Below, piece by piece: positions 1-8,972 of a stretch of 55,140 bases of DNA; the first letter of the stretch is position 1, and each line of letters begins with the position of its first letter. The position numbers and the translations under genes are program-made. The notes under the pieces were generated by a model. It did not search any database. It was given only the letters and a program-made list of their open reading frames with translations, and was not told the origin of the DNA. This DNA comes from Thauera carbonicopians (GTDB lineage: Bacteria; Pseudomonadota; Gammaproteobacteria; Burkholderiales; Rhodocyclaceae): contig NZ_JANUXN010000023.1 in NCBI RefSeq assembly GCF_025699485.1, forward strand, positions 1-55,140. The letters run 5' to 3'.

Positions 1-459
1 GACCACCATCACTGGCTGCATGTGTGGCTGCGCAAGAAGCTGGGCTGCTCGGAGCATGCGGCCGACCTCGCCCACGATACCTTTCTGCGCCTGATCGACC
101 GCGATGAACCGGTCGAGCTGCGCGAACCGCGCGCCTTTCTGACCACCATCGCCAAAGGGCTGATTGCCAACCACTTCCGCCGTCAGAAAATCGAGCGCGC
201 CTGGCTCGATGCCCTGTCCAACCAGCCGATACCACTGAGTCCCAGCCCGGAAGAGCGGGCGCTGATCGTCGAGGCGCTGCTGCGGATCGATACGCTACTC
301 GACGGTCTGCCGCCCAGGGTTCGTTCCGCCTTCCTGCTTTCACAGCTCGAAGGCCTGACTTATGCAGAAATCGCCGAACGTCAGGGGGTCTCGGTGAGCA
401 TGGTCAAAAAATACATGCTGCAAGCCGTCACTCAATGCATGCAGATCGAACTGCCGTGA
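1..459 (+). CDS. FecI-type ECF sigma-70 factor (5' partial)
   Basis: An extracytoplasmic-function sigma factor that would direct RNA polymerase to the downstream receptor gene after a cell-surface signal. The reading frame is open from the first base, and the residues before the first possible start (GTG at 22) already match the family, so the true start lies outside the window. Region 2 is visible in the AADLAHDTFLRL and FLTTIAKGLIANHFRR stretches (core binding and -10 recognition). Region 4 contains the helix-turn-helix LTYAEIAERQGVSVSMVKKYM. The gene overlaps the following FecR gene by four bases. Assignment to the FecI iron-starvation group rests on sequence style and the FecR and receptor neighbours. 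Confidence 0.93.
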   Translation, partial: DHHHWLHVWLRKKLGCSEHAADLAHDTFLRLIDRDEPVELREPRAFLTTIAKGLIANHFRRQKIERAWLDALSNQPIPLSPSPEERALIVEALLRIDTLLDGLPPRVRSAFLLSQLEGLTYAEIAERQGVSVSMVKKYMLQAVTQCMQIELP

Positions 460-1445
460 CCCTCTCCACGCAGGAACCCACTGCCGAGATGCTGACCGAG
501 GCTGCACGCTGGTTCGTGCTGCTGGCATCCGGCGAGGCGACAGAGGCCGAGCGGGAAGGCTGGCGGTCCTGGCTTGCAGCCGATCCGCGACACGAGGCCG
601 GCTGGCAGCGCGCCGAAACCGCCATGGCCCTGTTTGCCGATATTCCGCGCGAACAGGCCCACGCTTCGATCGAAGCCCTGGAACGCCGCCCGGCCCTGCG
701 CTCACGCAAGCGCCGCCGCGTGCTGGGCAGTATTGCAGGGCTGCTCGCGAGCAGCCTGATCGGCTGGCAGGGCTGGCGACGCAGCGACTGGTCGGCAGAC
801 CATTACACGGCCATCGGCGAACAGCGCAGTCTGCATCTGGCCGATGGCAGCGTGCTGCTGCTGGACACCGATTCGGCCATCGACCTTGCCTTTTCCAGCC
901 AGCTTCGCCTCATCCACCTGCGGCGCGGCCGGCTGTCGCTGACGACCGCTCCGGCAAACCCGTCTCCACGGCCGCCACTGATGGTGCAGACCGCGGAAGG
1001 CCGAATCGAGGCGCTGGGCACCCGCTTCACCGTCCAGCAGAGCGAAGGCAGCACCAGGGTCGCCGTGCAGGAAGCCCGCGTCGCCATTCACCTGAAATCC
1101 GCTGCGGACCCAGCCCCTGTCCTGTCCGCCGGCGAAAGCGCCCGTTTCGACAGATTCGGACTGAGCGAACAACGCGCCGCCCACCCCCATGAAAACGCCT
1201 GGACCCAAGGCATGTTGATCGCGGACGACCTGCCGCTCGCCGAACTGATCGCCGAACTGGCGCGCTACCGCCAGGCACCGCTGATCGTCGACCCGAGCAC
1301 CCGCGATCTACGCATCTCCGGTACCTATCCCCTGGCCGATACCGACCGGGCCCTGTCCGTGCTGGCCGACATTCTGCCGGTTCGCATCCTCCCTCTGCAC
1401 GACGGCGACCCCGGCCGCGGCCAGATCATCGTGCGCCGTCGATAA
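456..1445 (+). CDS. FecR-family anti-sigma regulator
   Basis: An inner-membrane regulator that passes the signal from the outer-membrane receptor to the sigma factor. The GTG at 456 forms a GTGA overlap with the sigma-factor stop, giving 329 residues; an ATG at 435 in the same frame is the alternative. The N-terminal part (AARWFVLLASGEA, then DPRHEAGWQRAE) is the sigma-binding DUF4880 region. A hydrophobic segment near residues 85-105 (AGLLASSLIGW) is the single membrane span. The periplasmic FecR domain follows (GEQRSLHLADGSVLLLDTDS), with a secretin/TonB-short-N-like C-terminus (ISGTYPLADTDRALSVLADI). The gene is co-transcribed with the sigma factor and sits 85 bases before the receptor. 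Confidence 0.93.
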   Translation: MTLSTQEPTAEMLTEAARWFVLLASGEATEAEREGWRSWLAADPRHEAGWQRAETAMALFADIPREQAHASIEALERRPALRSRKRRRVLGSIAGLLASSLIGWQGWRRSDWSADHYTAIGEQRSLHLADGSVLLLDTDSAIDLAFSSQLRLIHLRRGRLSLTTAPANPSPRPPLMVQTAEGRIEALGTRFTVQQSEGSTRVAVQEARVAIHLKSAADPAPVLSAGESARFDRFGLSEQRAAHPHENAWTQGMLIADDLPLAELIAELARYRQAPLIVDPSTRDLRISGTYPLADTDRALSVLADILPVRILPLHDGDPGRGQIIVRRR

Positions 1446-1530
1446 AAAACTCGCTCTGGCGCTGTACTTTTTGTGCGCTCGATTGGCATGGAAGGAAAGC
1501 CCCCTTTCATCGCAAACCGAGGAATCTTCG

Positions 1531-3972
1531 ATGCACGATCCCCAGCGCTGCCCGCCCCGGCCGCTTCGCCGCCCCATTGCCCTCGCTTTGAGCCTGCTTT
1601 TGGGCAGCATCGGCCTGACCGGCACACTGCTGCCCGCCACCGCCATGGCCCAGGTCGCGCCCACCCATCGCTTCGACATTCCTGCAGGGCCGCTCGCTGC
1701 CGCACTCAACCAGGCCGGCGCCATTTCCGGCGTGCTGCTCAGCTTCGATCCCATGCTGGTGGCCAATCGGCGCAGCCCCGGCCTGAACGGCAGCTTCAGC
1801 ATCGAGGAAGGGCTGCATCGCCTTCTTAGCGGCAGCGGCCTGGGGGTGACACGACGTGACGATGGTAGCTACATGCTGCACAGACTGCCGGATGCCCCGG
1901 CAGACACTGCAGTCTTGTCCGCAGTCAGAGTGATCGGTATCACCGAAGGCACGGGCTCCTACACCACCAATCTGAGCAACACCGCCACCAAGCTGGATCT
2001 GTCGCTGCGCGAGACGCCGCAGTCGATCACGGTGATGACCCGCAAACGCATGGAAGACCAGGGGTTGGACGAAATCAGCAAGGTGCTGGATCAGACCACA
2101 GGCCTGTATTTCAACAACACCAATGTGGTCGGAGGCGACAGCAACGCTATCTACTCCCGTGGTTTCGAACTGCAGAACTACCAGGTAGACGGCGTGCCAC
2201 GTTCACACCGCTTTGGTTTCAAGAACGACATCGCCGACACGGCAATATTCGACCGTGTCGAAGTCGTACGCGGCGCCAGCGGCCTGCTGAATGGTGTCGG
2301 GGAGCCGTCTGGCGCAGTGAACCTGGTACGCAAACTGCCTACGGCGGAATTCCAGGCTCACGTCGCCGCCAAGTACGGTTCCTGGGATTTCTACCGCGTA
2401 GAGGCCGACCTCGGCGGCCCCCTGACGGAAACAGGCAATGTCCGGGGCCGCATGGTTGCAGTTCATCAAGACAACGGCATGTTCGTCGACCGGGTCGAGA
2501 TGGAGAAACAGATCTTCTACGGCATCGTCGAAGTCGACCTGACGCCGGCCACCATTCTGTCGGCAGGTGTCGAATACCAGCAGCACGAAACCTCGGGTGC
2601 CGGCAGCCTGTTCTCGGGCGCCCCCATCTTCTTCCTGGATGGCTCCAGAACCGGCTTTGGCCCTTCGACCAACATCGCAGCAGACTGGTCATCCACCCAG
2701 CGGGACAACCTGACGCTCTTTGCCGGGCTGGAGCACTACTTCGACAACGACTGGAAAATCCGGCTGGATCTCGAACACTCACGCAGAAAATACGACATCA
2801 CGATCGGCGACGTCAGCCTGAATTACGCAAGCGCCGGCAATGTGGGTTCGTTCCGGGGATTCAAGTATTACGGCGAACCTACGCAGAACTCGGCCACGCT
2901 ACACGCCACCGGTCCATATCGCCTGTTCGGGCGCACCCATGAACTGGTGATGGGCGGCAGTTATTACGAAATGAAGGAAGACGGCAAGAACCACCACCGG
3001 ATGGATACGCTGATTCCAGACTACGCCGAACTGTTTCGGCTGATCGGCACCGGCCACTACCCCCGAGGTGACATGAGTCCGACCGGCGCCGGCAGTACCC
3101 TGCGCGACTGGCAAAGCGGCCTGTATGCCGCCACCCGGCTCAGCGTCACGGACGACGTATCGCTCATCATCGGCAGCCGCCTGAGCAACTGGAAAACGCG
3201 CACGGATCGATTCACCGCAGCGGGCATCACGACACGCGGCGAAACCAGCAAGGAATCCTCCGTCGTCACCCCCTATGCCGGCATCGTCGTCGACCTTGGC
3301 GACCATCTCTCCGTCTATGCCAGTTACACGGACATCTTCCAGCCTTCCACCCGTTCCGACGCCAACGGCAATCTGCTCGACCCCGCCGAAGGTTCCAATC
3401 TGGAAGCCGGCTTCAAACTCGCCTTCTTCGAAGACAGGCTGAACCTTTCCGCCGCCATGTATCGCACCAAGAAGGACAACGTGCCCGAATACGTGCCCGG
3501 CCCCGGCGGCTCGGTCAACAGGGGCCCCACCGGAGAATACGTGTACGAAGGCATCGACGGCACCAAGACAACCGGTTTCGAACTTGAAATCGCCGGAGAG
3601 CTGACACCCGAATGGCAGATTGCCAGCGGCTTCAGCCATGCCAAGCCCGTCGATGCCAACGGCAAGCCGCGCCTGACCTACATCCCGCGCAAGACGCTGA
3701 AGCTGTTTACCAGCTATCAAGTGCTGGAAGACCTGACGCTAGGCGCCAATCTGCGCTGGCAAAATGCCATTTCGAGCAGCAGCCCGCGCCCCTACTCGCA
3801 GAGCAGCGTCGCAACGCTGGATCTGATGGCGCATTACGTCATCAGCCGCCAACTCAGCGCCACCTTGAACTTCAACAACGTGTTCGACAAACGCTACTAC
3901 ACCAACATCAACAGTGGCGGCTGGTACGGCGAACCCCGCAGCGCCTATTTGAACCTGCGCTACAGCTTCTGA
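1531..3972 (+). CDS. TonB-dependent siderophore receptor with STN signalling domain (FecA/FpvA/FhuE type)
   Basis: An outer-membrane ferric-siderophore transporter that also signals to FecR. The ATG at 1531 is chosen because GAGGAA at 1519-1524 is a well-spaced ribosome site; an upstream in-frame start at 1471 has none. The 813-residue product has a signal peptide ending near ATAMAQ, then an STN domain (about residues 35-110, RFDIPAGPLAAALNQAG). The plug (ETPQSITVMTRKRMEDQG through VEVVRGASGLLNGVGEPSGA) and a 22-strand-type barrel follow, ending in the usual terminal aromatic residue (LNLRYSF). The STN domain plus the adjacent FecI/FecR pair makes a complete transenvelope signalling set. The likely ligand is a hydroxamate or mixed siderophore, inferred only from FhuE/FpvA resemblance. 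Confidence 0.94.
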   Translation: MHDPQRCPPRPLRRPIALALSLLLGSIGLTGTLLPATAMAQVAPTHRFDIPAGPLAAALNQAGAISGVLLSFDPMLVANRRSPGLNGSFSIEEGLHRLLSGSGLGVTRRDDGSYMLHRLPDAPADTAVLSAVRVIGITEGTGSYTTNLSNTATKLDLSLRETPQSITVMTRKRMEDQGLDEISKVLDQTTGLYFNNTNVVGGDSNAIYSRGFELQNYQVDGVPRSHRFGFKNDIADTAIFDRVEVVRGASGLLNGVGEPSGAVNLVRKLPTAEFQAHVAAKYGSWDFYRVEADLGGPLTETGNVRGRMVAVHQDNGMFVDRVEMEKQIFYGIVEVDLTPATILSAGVEYQQHETSGAGSLFSGAPIFFLDGSRTGFGPSTNIAADWSSTQRDNLTLFAGLEHYFDNDWKIRLDLEHSRRKYDITIGDVSLNYASAGNVGSFRGFKYYGEPTQNSATLHATGPYRLFGRTHELVMGGSYYEMKEDGKNHHRMDTLIPDYAELFRLIGTGHYPRGDMSPTGAGSTLRDWQSGLYAATRLSVTDDVSLIIGSRLSNWKTRTDRFTAAGITTRGETSKESSVVTPYAGIVVDLGDHLSVYASYTDIFQPSTRSDANGNLLDPAEGSNLEAGFKLAFFEDRLNLSAAMYRTKKDNVPEYVPGPGGSVNRGPTGEYVYEGIDGTKTTGFELEIAGELTPEWQIASGFSHAKPVDANGKPRLTYIPRKTLKLFTSYQVLEDLTLGANLRWQNAISSSSPRPYSQSSVATLDLMAHYVISRQLSATLNFNNVFDKRYYTNINSGGWYGEPRSAYLNLRYSF

Positions 3973-4070
3973 ACCGTGCTGCTCAGCGGCATCCGACTCA
4001 TGGACTCCTCCAGGCAAAGTCCCAACGTCATCCATGCGATAACAGATCGCCGCGACAGTCCTGCCCCTCG

Positions 4071-4346
4071 TTACCGATCCTCGCGCGTATGCCAGATTCG
4101 CAGAATGTAGATCGTCCCGCCTTGAATTTCGTAGCGCATCTCGTACCGCCCGACGAGTATCCGCCGCACTTCATGCGGATCGAACTGGAATAGCTGCTCG
4201 CCGATGCGAGGATTGGTCAGCAACGTGGACGGCGCCTTGGTCAGCGCCTGCACGGTCCGCGCTGCCGCAAGCTTGTCGACCGGGGCAAGAAATTCATACA
4301 GCCGCGTCAGGTCGGAGAATGCCTTGCCGGTCCATTTGATTTGCAT
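4071..4346 (-). CDS. ParE/RelE-family toxin
   Basis: The 91-residue toxin half of a type II toxin-antitoxin module. The fold signature of the ParE/RelE superfamily is visible: an N-terminal MQIKWTGKAFSDLTRLYEFL, two helices, then GRYEMRYEIQGGTIYILRIWHTRED, where the basic and aromatic residues near the C-terminus form the usual functional strand. Its ATG shares one base with the antitoxin stop (TGATG), so the pair is translationally coupled with the antitoxin first. ParE toxins act on DNA gyrase and RelE toxins cleave mRNA on the ribosome; the sequence resembles ParE more, but the target cannot be read directly. Confidence 0.85.
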   Translation of the reverse strand: MQIKWTGKAFSDLTRLYEFLAPVDKLAAARTVQALTKAPSTLLTNPRIGEQLFQFDPHEVRRILVGRYEMRYEIQGGTIYILRIWHTREDR

Positions 4347-4615
4347 CAGCGCGGCACCGGCAAGGGATCGCCCGTGCTCAGGCTATCCGCCCACACCTGC
4401 ACGGCCTGGTGATCAATGACGCGGCCGGCATCCACATCGGCCAAGGCCTCGCGAGTGAGGCCATCGCGCTCTTCTTCCTGAGCGATCCAGGCGGAAAGCG
4501 CCTGTTTCACGACCCAGCCGCGCGAGCGTTCGAGACGTTCCGCCACCTGATCGACTTTCTCGGCGAGCGAGACAGGTACGTGTGCGGTCAGAACACGGGT
4601 TTCGGCTTTTGGCAT
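4346..4615 (-). CDS. Ribbon-helix-helix antitoxin (CopG/ParD-like)
   Basis: The antitoxin partner, 89 residues from the ATG at 4615, which has AAGGAGAG just upstream. Longer in-frame starts up to 4690 would run through the operator-like repeats and are not favoured. The N-terminal half (TRVLTAHVPVSLAEKVDQVA, then RSRGWVVKQALSAWI) is a ribbon-helix-helix DNA-binding domain. The acidic C-terminal half would wrap and neutralise the toxin. Such antitoxins usually repress their own promoter, and an inverted repeat lies 47 bases upstream of the start. The module stands alone between the siderophore receptor and the two-component system and may be a mobile insertion. Confidence 0.83.
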   Translation of the reverse strand: MPKAETRVLTAHVPVSLAEKVDQVAERLERSRGWVVKQALSAWIAQEEERDGLTREALADVDAGRVIDHQAVQVWADSLSTGDPLPVPR

Positions 4616-4661
4616 GATGCTCTCCTTGAATCCGGTTCGACTCTTCTCAATCCGATTTGAT

Positions 4662-4680
4662 TTCAATCGTAGTGATTGAA
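4662..4680. promoter_or_regulatory. Inverted repeat upstream of the toxin-antitoxin operon, candidate operator
   Basis: TTCAATC, five bases, then GATTGAA forms a perfect 7-base inverted repeat in an AT-rich patch 47-65 bases before the antitoxin start. Related TTGATT/TTGAATC elements flank it out to about 4691. This fits autoregulation by a ribbon-helix-helix antitoxin, but function is inferred from position only. Confidence 0.45.
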
Positions 4681-4713
4681 GTTGAATCAATCAACGAAAA
4701 TTCAGCACCAGCC

Positions 4714-6030
4714 TCATGTGTGCTGCCAAAGTACAAAACTCAATCGCAACACGCATGGCGAGCTGGAGACGAAGCTCGCCGTGCCGCCCACCTGGCGCAT
4801 GATCTGCTCGACGATGGCCAGGCCCAGTCCTGAACCGGGCGACTCGGCACTGCCCTTGTGGAAGCGCCTGAAGTACTCGTGCTGGCACGCCAGCGGCACG
4901 CCTTGCCCCTGGTCCTCGACTTCGACATGGGCCAGCCCCGCCTTCGCATCGCAGCCGATGCGGACGCTGACCGTTCCCGCACCGTGCACCAGGGCGTTCT
5001 CCAGCACATTGACGATGACCTCCCGCACCAGGCCCGGCGTTCCTTGCACCAGTGGCGCCACCGTTTCCTCGTCGATCGATACGTCGCGCCCACGGGATTC
5101 GAACATCGGATACAGATGGGCGATGACTTCGCGTATCAGGACCGAGAGCTGGCAAGCGTCCGACTTGTTCGCCTCCGGGGTGTGATCCTGCCGGGCAAGC
5201 ATCAGCAGTTGCTCGGTCACCCGCCTCAATTGCTGGAGATCCTGGCGCACGACCCGCCAGTCCACCCGCCCCTCCTGCTCGAACTTCTGCAGACGCAGAT
5301 CCACCACCGTCAGCGGTGTCCTCAATTCATGGGCGCCGTCGGCGAGTATCTGCCGTTCGGCCTGCAGGGCTTCGCTCAGGCGGGCGACTGCGCGATTCAG
5401 CGCACGCCCCAGCGGACGGATCTCCTCGGGCAGCGAAGCTTCCGGTATCCGTTCGGTTCGATCGGGGCCGATTCCCTCGGCCAGACGTGCTGCGCGGCGC
5501 ACGGGCGCCAGGGTCCAGGCCATCAGCGCCCACAGCAGGATGCCGAACAGCAGCATGAGGGGTATCAGCACCAGCAGACTGTGTCTGAGGCGTGCATCCA
5601 GCAAAGTCTGAATGGCTTCGCGCTCGTTGACGTCGCGCCGCGCTACCATCAGCACCCTGTCATCGTCCAGCGGTACCGGCACATTGATGATCCGGCCGAT
5701 GTCACGGCCGAACCAGAAACGCTCGGCGAGATCCTCCAGGGAGTCCTGCCGCAGGCGCAGGGCACGGCTGCGGTCGGCGGACATCCACAGGACCTCTCCA
5801 TCCGCGGAATACAAGGTGTAGGACATGTCGCCCCCCGCATGCACGGCCGGGAGCTGCGCGGTATCGCGGCTTTCGACAAAAGCCGCGACGGCATCGCGTG
5901 CTTCCAGAAACGCCAGACCGCGCCGCAGCACGTCGCGCGTACCGTGCAGGTAGAGGCTCATGCAGGTGGCGCATACCGCGACCACCACCGCCATCGAGAA
6001 CAGCACCCGCCAGCGCAGACTGGTCGCCAT
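4714..6030 (-). CDS. Sensor histidine kinase (QseC/PfeS-like)
   Basis: The inner-membrane kinase of a two-component pair. The ATG at 6030 shares its first base with the regulator stop (TGATG); a GTG at 6033 is the alternative. Of 438 residues, two hydrophobic segments (about 8-28 and 147-170) bracket a periplasmic sensor region of about 120 residues. A HAMP linker follows, then the HisKA motif with phospho-acceptor histidine in GAHELRTPL, and the ATPase N box (NVLENALVHG), G1 (DQGQGV) and G2 (GSGLGLAIVEQ). It is the last gene of a receptor-regulator-kinase operon, which suggests it senses a ferric catechol or iron-related periplasmic cue. That ligand is an inference from PfeS. Confidence 0.9.
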   Translation of the reverse strand: MATSLRWRVLFSMAVVVAVCATCMSLYLHGTRDVLRRGLAFLEARDAVAAFVESRDTAQLPAVHAGGDMSYTLYSADGEVLWMSADRSRALRLRQDSLEDLAERFWFGRDIGRIINVPVPLDDDRVLMVARRDVNEREAIQTLLDARLRHSLLVLIPLMLLFGILLWALMAWTLAPVRRAARLAEGIGPDRTERIPEASLPEEIRPLGRALNRAVARLSEALQAERQILADGAHELRTPLTVVDLRLQKFEQEGRVDWRVVRQDLQQLRRVTEQLLMLARQDHTPEANKSDACQLSVLIREVIAHLYPMFESRGRDVSIDEETVAPLVQGTPGLVREVIVNVLENALVHGAGTVSVRIGCDAKAGLAHVEVEDQGQGVPLACQHEYFRRFHKGSAESPGSGLGLAIVEQIMRQVGGTASFVSSSPCVLRLSFVLWQHT

Positions 6031-6725
6031 CACCCGGGCACGGTCATGCGCTGTTCGGCCACCAGGCGATAGCCGATGCCGCGCACGGTATCGATGCGCA
6101 CGTCCGCGCCCAGTTGCTGGAGTTTCTTGCGCAGACGCGACACCAGCGCCTCCACCGCGTTGAGCGAAGCCGGCTCATGGCTGGCATAGATGCACTGTTC
6201 GAGCCTGTCCTTGACGGCGATGCGGGGCGCGATCCGGATCAGTTCCTCGAACAGCATCGCCTCCCTGCGTGCAAGGTCCTGCAACTGGCCGCCGATCCGC
6301 AACTGCATCGACGAAGGGTCGTAGGCGACGTTGCCGAGTGTCAGCAGGACCTCTCCGTCGTTCCCCACGCGCCGCAGCAGCGCGCGCAGGCGAGCGACCA
6401 GTTCAGGCATGTCGAAGGGCTTGAGCACGTAGTCGTCGGCGCCGGCATTGAGGCCGGCGACGCGGCTCTCCAGCGCGTCGCGCGCAGTCAGGGCAATGCA
6501 CGGCAGCCCTGCTCCACCCTTGCCGGCCAGCTCGCGCAGGATCTGCATGCCATCCATGTCGGGCAGCCCCAGATCCAGCAGGAGCGCGTCGTAGCGATGC
6601 AGCCGAATCGCGGTCAGGGCCTGCGCGCCCGTCGCCACCGCGTCCACTGCGAACCCCGAATACTCGAGATGATTCACCAGCAACTCGCGCAATTCGCAGT
6701 GATCTTCGACAACCAGAACCTTCAT
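6030..6725 (-). CDS. OmpR-family response regulator (QseB/PfeR-like)
   Basis: A 231-residue DNA-binding response regulator. The receiver domain shows the acidic pair E7-D8, the phospho-acceptor D51 in LLLDLGLPDMDG, the threonine in ALTARDA and the lysine in YVLKPFD. The C-terminal winged helix ends in VRGIGYRL, typical of OmpR/PhoB proteins. It starts 34 bases after the receptor gene stop and is coupled to the downstream kinase gene by a TGATG junction. The likely target is the promoter of the receptor gene that heads the operon, as for PfeR in Pseudomonas; this is inferred from context. Confidence 0.93.
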   Translation of the reverse strand: MKVLVVEDHCELRELLVNHLEYSGFAVDAVATGAQALTAIRLHRYDALLLDLGLPDMDGMQILRELAGKGGAGLPCIALTARDALESRVAGLNAGADDYVLKPFDMPELVARLRALLRRVGNDGEVLLTLGNVAYDPSSMQLRIGGQLQDLARREAMLFEELIRIAPRIAVKDRLEQCIYASHEPASLNAVEALVSRLRKKLQQLGADVRIDTVRGIGYRLVAEQRMTVPG

Positions 6726-6759
6726 CGCACATCTTGCTCCGCCGGGCGCGCCCTACTCA

Positions 6760-8739
6760 TCAAAACTCCGCAGTCACGCCCAGATACAGGCGACGGCCGT
6801 CGAGGGTCTTGCCGTAGTCCGAGCTGTTCACTTCCTTGTCGAACAGATTGTAGATGCCGGCAAAGGTGTTGAGGTGCTTGTGCAGCCGGTACAAGCCGCC
6901 GATATCGACCAGGGTGTAGCCGGGAATGCTGGCGGTACCGTCCTCGATCGTCTTGCTCTTGTACTTTGCCTTGGCCCACATGCCCGCATGGTCGCCGATC
7001 TTCCAGTCGAGGCCGAGATTCACCATGTGGCGGGGCGTGTTGTTCAGCGGCCTGCCCTTGCTCGCGCCGCCGGTGATCTCGCTGTCGGACCAGGTGTAGT
7101 TGGCGTTGAAGTGGGCAGCCCGGCTGATGGGCATGCTGAAGGTCGCCTCCACACCGCTGAGCCGCGCGGCATCGAGGTTGATGTACTGGCTCATGCGGTT
7201 GCGCCACGAACCGTCCGGCCCCTGGCAATTGGCCATCCCGCTCGGGCTCTGGCAAATGGTGTGGGTGCCGATCTTGTCTTCGAAATTGGTCCGGTAGACC
7301 GTCAGCCCGGCATTGAACCACTGCGGATCCGTCCAGTTGATGCCGAGCTCGTAGTTCGTGCTGCGCTCGGGCTTCAGGTTCGGGTTGCCCTTGTCCCACG
7401 ATGCGCCGCGCGCGGCGTTCTCGACGATGCGGTCGTCGGCCTGCTTGAGGGTCGGGGTCTTGTAGCCACCGCTGACGCCGCCCTTGACCACCAGTTGCGG
7501 AGACAGATGGTAGACGCCGTACAAGCGCGGGGTGACTTCGTTGCCGTAGTGCTGGTTCCGGTCGTAGCGCAGGCCGCCGGTCAGCGCGAAGTCGTCGGTC
7601 AGGTAATACTCGTCCTCGATGAACAGCGCCGCCTGCCAGCGCGACAGCTTCAGCGACGAGGAGCCGGGGAAGCGGCTGGCGTCGTGATCCGTCTCTTCCT
7701 TCTTGTGCTCCAGGCCCATCGTCAGCACCTGGCGCTCCAGCCTGGCCACGGTCTTGGAATTGATGGTCGTCGCCCGGTAGGCCGACTCCAGGCTGCCGTT
7801 CTCGATATCGACCTTTTCCTGCAGGATGAAGCTCTTCGTGCTGATCGCCGAGTTCCAGTCGATGTCGTGCATCAGGCTGAAATGGGTGCGCTTGTTGGCC
7901 ATGTCGCCGGCGCTGCCGGTCTTCGCGGTGCGCTCGTTCTCGTGCTCCGCCACGCCGGTCTCGAATTCGAGGCTTTGCGCCTCGCTGAACTTCCAGCGCA
8001 GCTTGCCGGTGATGTCCTCACGCTCCTTTCGCGCGTAGCCGCCGATGAAATCGTCCTCGCTGCGCTTGTACTTGGAGCCGTACAGAACCAGCGCCAGCTT
8101 GTCGTTCACCAGCGGCCCGTTCAGGTAGAAGCGCCCCTGGTAGGTCTTGCCGGCATCGTCATTCTCCTGCAGCACGGTGTCGAGCGTGACGCTGCCCGTC
8201 CAGCTGTCGGTCACCTTCTTGGTGATGATGTTGATCACCCCGCCGAGCGCGCTGGAGCCATACAGCGAGGACATCGGCCCGCGCACCACTTCGATGCGCT
8301 CGATCGCGGACATCGGCGGCAGCCAGCCCACCTGCGCGCCGCCGCCGAAACCGTTGTAGTAGGCCTCCGACGAGGCACCGAGCGGTTTGCCATCGACGAG
8401 GAACAGCACGTAGCTCTCGCCCATGCCGCGAATGTTGATGGACGTGCTCTCGATCTTGCCGCCCGACCCGCCTTCGATGCTGATGCCGGGAAGATCCTGC
8501 AAGGCGTCGGTCACGTCCCGGTAGTACTTGCCTTCGAGCTCTTCCTTGGTGATGACGCTGATCGTCGCCGGCGCCTCGGCGATGGCCTGCTCGAAACCGG
8601 ACGCGGTGACAACGATCTCGTCCATCCTGCGTTCGCTTCCGGCCTGTTGCGCAATCGCAGCCGAAGAGGCGCATGCCAGCATGGCCAGCACCAGGGCCGA
8701 CGGGGATTTGGGGGAAATCGGAGACTGCACGTGAGACAT
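6760..8739 (-). CDS. TonB-dependent catecholate siderophore receptor (CirA type)
   Basis: An outer-membrane receptor, probably for ferric catecholates. The start at 8739 gives an N-terminus that runs straight into a signal peptide ending in SSAAIAQ; in-frame starts further upstream (8784, 8850) would place the Fur-like box inside or at the edge of the gene. No start has a strong ribosome site, so it stays uncertain. The TonB box region DEIVVTASGFEQ is followed by a plug with PATISVITKEEL, INIRGMGESYVLFLVDGK and IERIEVVRGPMSSLYGSSAL, all matching CirA, and a barrel closing at YLGVTAEF. There is no STN domain, so regulation is by the two-component pair behind it rather than by a sigma factor. 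Confidence 0.92.
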   Translation of the reverse strand: MSHVQSPISPKSPSALVLAMLACASSAAIAQQAGSERRMDEIVVTASGFEQAIAEAPATISVITKEELEGKYYRDVTDALQDLPGISIEGGSGGKIESTSINIRGMGESYVLFLVDGKPLGASSEAYYNGFGGGAQVGWLPPMSAIERIEVVRGPMSSLYGSSALGGVINIITKKVTDSWTGSVTLDTVLQENDDAGKTYQGRFYLNGPLVNDKLALVLYGSKYKRSEDDFIGGYARKEREDITGKLRWKFSEAQSLEFETGVAEHENERTAKTGSAGDMANKRTHFSLMHDIDWNSAISTKSFILQEKVDIENGSLESAYRATTINSKTVARLERQVLTMGLEHKKEETDHDASRFPGSSSLKLSRWQAALFIEDEYYLTDDFALTGGLRYDRNQHYGNEVTPRLYGVYHLSPQLVVKGGVSGGYKTPTLKQADDRIVENAARGASWDKGNPNLKPERSTNYELGINWTDPQWFNAGLTVYRTNFEDKIGTHTICQSPSGMANCQGPDGSWRNRMSQYINLDAARLSGVEATFSMPISRAAHFNANYTWSDSEITGGASKGRPLNNTPRHMVNLGLDWKIGDHAGMWAKAKYKSKTIEDGTASIPGYTLVDIGGLYRLHKHLNTFAGIYNLFDKEVNSSDYGKTLDGRRLYLGVTAEF

Positions 8740-8806
8740 TATCGGTACCAGAAATGAGTGCATGGAGAAGGATTCGTTGTCCATCCCTTGTCTTGGAATG
8801 AATTCA

Positions 8807-8825
8807 CGAATAAGAATCACTCTCA
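8807..8825 (-). promoter_or_regulatory. Candidate Fur box
   Basis: On the minus strand GAGAGTGATTCTTATTCGT matches the 19-base Fur consensus at roughly 11 positions, including the GAT...TTATT core. It lies 68-86 bases before the receptor start, where a promoter is expected, so iron-repressed expression is likely. This is judged by eye against the consensus. Confidence 0.5.
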
Positions 8826-8972
8826 GTTTTGCACTCTTTCCTGATCGCAAGCTGACGTAGCCATGCCCCCGGCTCGGGGCGGTGGCATCTGCAGGAGGCG
8901 AGTCAGCGCAAACGGCGGAAGTTCACGCGGCTGAACCAGCGCTTCGCCGATACGGCGAAATGCCCGCCCTAT

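Noticed and set aside
6874-8757. A 627-codon plus-strand frame opposite the CirA-type receptor
   Set aside because: The receptor on the minus strand has signal peptide, plug and barrel motifs; the opposing frame shows only biased composition.
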